From Chloroflexi bacterium RBG_19FT_COMBO_55_16 (GTDB taxonomy: Bacteria > Chloroflexota > Anaerolineae > Anaerolineales > UBA4823): a stretch of 9,342 nt of DNA. The notes under the pieces were generated by a model, which saw nothing but the letters and a program-made list of their open reading frames with translations, was not told where the DNA came from and ran no database searches. The stretch covers positions 1 to 9,342 of the forward strand of contig MGOK01000145.1 of the NCBI GenBank assembly GCA_001795335.1. The letters run 5' to 3'. Position numbers and translations under genes: made by a program. Below are positions 7,966-9,342 of this stretch, in pieces (position 1 is the first letter of the stretch; every line of letters begins with the position of its first letter).

Positions 7966-7980
7966 TCCAATAAACCAAAA

Positions 7981-7994
7981 CCACCGGCAGGTCT
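7981..7994 (-). repeat. Leader motif copy 1 (rpsO), AGACCTGCCGGTGG
   Basis: Read on the minus strand, this 14-base element differs at only two positions from AGACCTGCCAGCGG at 7507-7494, the predicted 5' end of the pnp message. Shorter copies sharing ACCTGC occur at 7951-7946 and 7378-7373. This copy lies about 8 bases after the predicted rpsO transcription start. Confidence 0.5.
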
Positions 7995-8008
7995 AGTCAG
8001 TGGAGGTG

Positions 8009-8017
8009 ATTATACCA
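8009..8017 (-). promoter_or_regulatory. Probable rpsO promoter (extended -10)
   Basis: On the minus strand TGGTATAAT (8017-8009) is a perfect -10 hexamer with the TG extension one base upstream. The region that would hold a -35 reads poorly (ACAAAT at 17 bases), as expected for extended -10 promoters. It lies 13 bases after the stop of the upstream gene and gives rpsO a leader of roughly 95 bases. Confidence 0.6.
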
Positions 8018-8029
8018 GAGAAATCAGAG

Positions 8030-8836
8030 CTATTTGTTCTCGTGTAAGGCAGTCCGTAAGTACGTCTGGATCTCCGCAGGAAAGGAATGCAAGCTTTGGC
8101 GGATCAACCAGGCGGTGATCGGGTTGTCGCTTTTGACCGCCAAGTTTTGGCGGAGAAAATATGCCGTCTCCTGAGGCGATCGCTTTGCCAGGCCAGCGAT
8201 CACGTCTATTAAATCAGGCCGCAATGGGGAAGGCGCGCTGCGGATCAGGGGGGTCAACATCTTGATAATAAGGGGGATATCTTGAAATTCATGTAAACCA
8301 AGCAAAGGAACGAGTGCTTGCAGGCCGAGCTGCTGGGAGAATAGCTCCGGCGATGCGATCCATGCTTCAGCTATCTGCAGATAACGAGCGGGGTGCTCAC
8401 GCCGAATCCGGGTAAGGCCGGTATTGATCAGATCCCTGGTGAGGCGCGCCTCTGTCCTGGGCCTGGCCCAGGCTCGCACTCTCCCAAGCACTGGCTCAAG
8501 AGGGTGAGGCGAGACCAACCCGAGCAAAGACGTCGCCAGCAGGCGAAACTCCAGGTAAGGCTCAGACCACAGCGCATCACTCAAAGCTAAAGCAGCTTCA
8601 GGTGTGCGGTGCGTTAATGGGGTTAATTCCTTGATCACCTCACGCAATACCGGCGGTGGGACGTGATAAGCTGCTATTAAGGGTGGTGGATCCCCGGACT
8701 GGCCTGGACGGTAAGCCTGGTCAGCATAAAAATCCAGCAGATCGTGAAGGCTACGGCAGAAAACCACTGGATCGGCGAATTGTTCGGCCAGTTTCGCAAC
8801 CTGGATTTTCAGGCGAGGCAGCTGGATAGCAGGCAT
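8030..8836 (-). CDS. Uncharacterised all-helical protein, possibly HEAT-repeat/AlkD-like
   Basis: A 268-residue protein with no signal peptide, membrane segment or Cys cluster. It reads as repeated amphipathic helix pairs, for example VLREVIKELTPL, EAALALSDALW, YLEFRLLATSLLGLV (about 94-108), RDLINTGLTRIRREHP and LIIKMLTPLIRSA. The segment LWSEPYLEFRLLATSLLG recalls the DNA-alkylation-repair (AlkD) fold, where a similar LW...E.R..A..LL stretch occurs, and TAWLIRQSLHSFP near the end resembles its closing helix. This is a resemblance by eye, not an established assignment. The start is forced: ATG at 8836 has an in-frame TAA two codons upstream (8842-8840). No Shine-Dalgarno is visible before it. 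It lies 70 bases after the LOG-family gene and may be cotranscribed with it. Role unknown; protein scaffolding or DNA-lesion recognition are both possible. Confidence 0.8.
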   Translation of the reverse strand: MPAIQLPRLKIQVAKLAEQFADPVVFCRSLHDLLDFYADQAYRPGQSGDPPPLIAAYHVPPPVLREVIKELTPLTHRTPEAALALSDALWSEPYLEFRLLATSLLGLVSPHPLEPVLGRVRAWARPRTEARLTRDLINTGLTRIRREHPARYLQIAEAWIASPELFSQQLGLQALVPLLGLHEFQDIPLIIKMLTPLIRSAPSPLRPDLIDVIAGLAKRSPQETAYFLRQNLAVKSDNPITAWLIRQSLHSFPAEIQTYLRTALHENK

Positions 8837-8906
8837 GGGTTATGGGAGACGTGGAATATGAAAGGTGATGCCTGATACGGATTTCGTAAAAGGTGACGCG
8901 CGGTCC

Positions 8907-9342
8907 TCAAGATTCAGTCTTCGAGTGATCAAGCATTTTGAATGCAGTTTCAATATCCGGAGCAAAGAGCAACCAGCGGCGGTGTCGCTCGGAAATGTAA
9001 GCATCCTGTTGGCTCACGAACTGGTCGAAGACGGCGCGCCAGCCAGAGCCGATCAGGATGAGCGGGCGCGGGGAGATAGCCCCGGTTTGCAGATGAGACC
9101 ACATCACCGCGATCTCAGCCAGGGTACCGATCCCGCCAGGCAAAGCCAGGGCGGCGTCGCAATTTTCGATCAAGGCGAAAAGGCGCTGCTGGATGGTAGC
9201 AAAGCGTCGCTCCTCTTGCACCCACAGATTGGGTCTTACCGGACGCCAGGCTTCGATCTGCTCGCAGGTGACGCCAATCACATGCCCCCCACTTTCCGCT
9301 ACCCCGCGCGAGACCGCTTCCATGGTTCCAATATACCCGCCA
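8907..9342 (-). CDS. LOG-family nucleotide-binding protein (N-terminus outside window)
   Basis: Only the C-terminal 145 residues are inside the window. The frame continues through the right edge, and the residues before Met at 9323 read GGYIGT, giving GGYIGTMEAVSRGVAESGG, the classic Rossmann-like block of the family. The diagnostic LPGGIGTLAEI follows about 65 residues later, matching the PGGxGTxxE motif. Members of the family (formerly annotated as lysine decarboxylases) include cytokinin riboside 5'-monophosphate phosphoribohydrolases, which release a base from a nucleoside monophosphate; other branches bind nucleotides with unknown function. I cannot choose between these. It is not a lysine decarboxylase. 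The Met at 9323 is internal, so it should not be taken as the start. Confidence 0.88.
   Translation of the reverse strand, partial: GGYIGTMEAVSRGVAESGGHVIGVTCEQIEAWRPVRPNLWVQEERRFATIQQRLFALIENCDAALALPGGIGTLAEIAVMWSHLQTGAISPRPLILIGSGWRAVFDQFVSQQDAYISERHRRWLLFAPDIETAFKMLDHSKTES

Noticed and set aside
9321..9323. Taking the Met at 9323 as the start of the LOG-family gene
   Set aside because: The upstream in-frame codons encode GGYIGT, part of the conserved family motif, so the gene runs through the window edge.

Overview
This window looks like ordinary core chromosome from a free-living bacterium of middling-to-high GC. The protein set would fit Chloroflexota, perhaps Anaerolineae: a lactate-dehydrogenase-like malate dehydrogenase, a mitochondrial-type citrate synthase, and a polynucleotide phosphorylase with a long Arg/Gly tail. 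This placement is inference from how the proteins read; no search was run. I see no insertion sequence, prophage, CRISPR array, tRNA or rRNA.

Layout. Eight substantial genes all lie on the minus strand, so they read from right to left. They are a LOG-family nucleotide-binding protein cut by the right edge (8907-9342), a helical HEAT/AlkD-like protein (8030-8836), ribosomal protein S15 (rpsO, 7639-7908), polynucleotide phosphorylase (pnp, 5127-7349), a branched-chain aminotransferase (ilvE, 4029-4982), thioredoxin reductase (trxB, 2952-3938), malate dehydrogenase (mdh, 1943-2881) and citrate synthase (622-1923). The left 510 bases run the other way. They hold the end of a plus-strand gene (2-160), then two very small predicted single-span membrane proteins (144-311 and 371-508). 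These two were found by reading the sequence directly. The convergent junction at 509-621 contains a perfect 9-bp inverted repeat.

How the genes work together. rpsO and pnp form the widely conserved translation/RNA-decay pair. A perfect 10-bp stem lies between them, and each gene has its own promoter-like sequence. A near-identical 14-base motif sits at the predicted start of both transcripts, which hints at shared post-transcriptional control. mdh and the citrate synthase gene are 19 bases apart and almost certainly cotranscribed. They catalyse consecutive steps, malate to oxaloacetate to citrate. ilvE and trxB are housekeeping genes for amino-acid metabolism and thiol redox. The gaps between ilvE, trxB and mdh are only 70-90 bases, so cotranscription of this stretch is possible.

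Start codons were adjusted in two places. pnp starts at 7349, behind a strong AGGAG, not at 7439. trxB starts at the ATG at 3938, behind AAGGA, not at the GTG at 3965. I did not find a convincing new multi-gene system. The points most worth a second look are the shared rpsO/pnp leader motif, the left-edge cluster of tiny membrane proteins, the eukaryote-like citrate synthase next to mdh, and the uncharacterised helical protein whose start lacks a ribosome-binding site.
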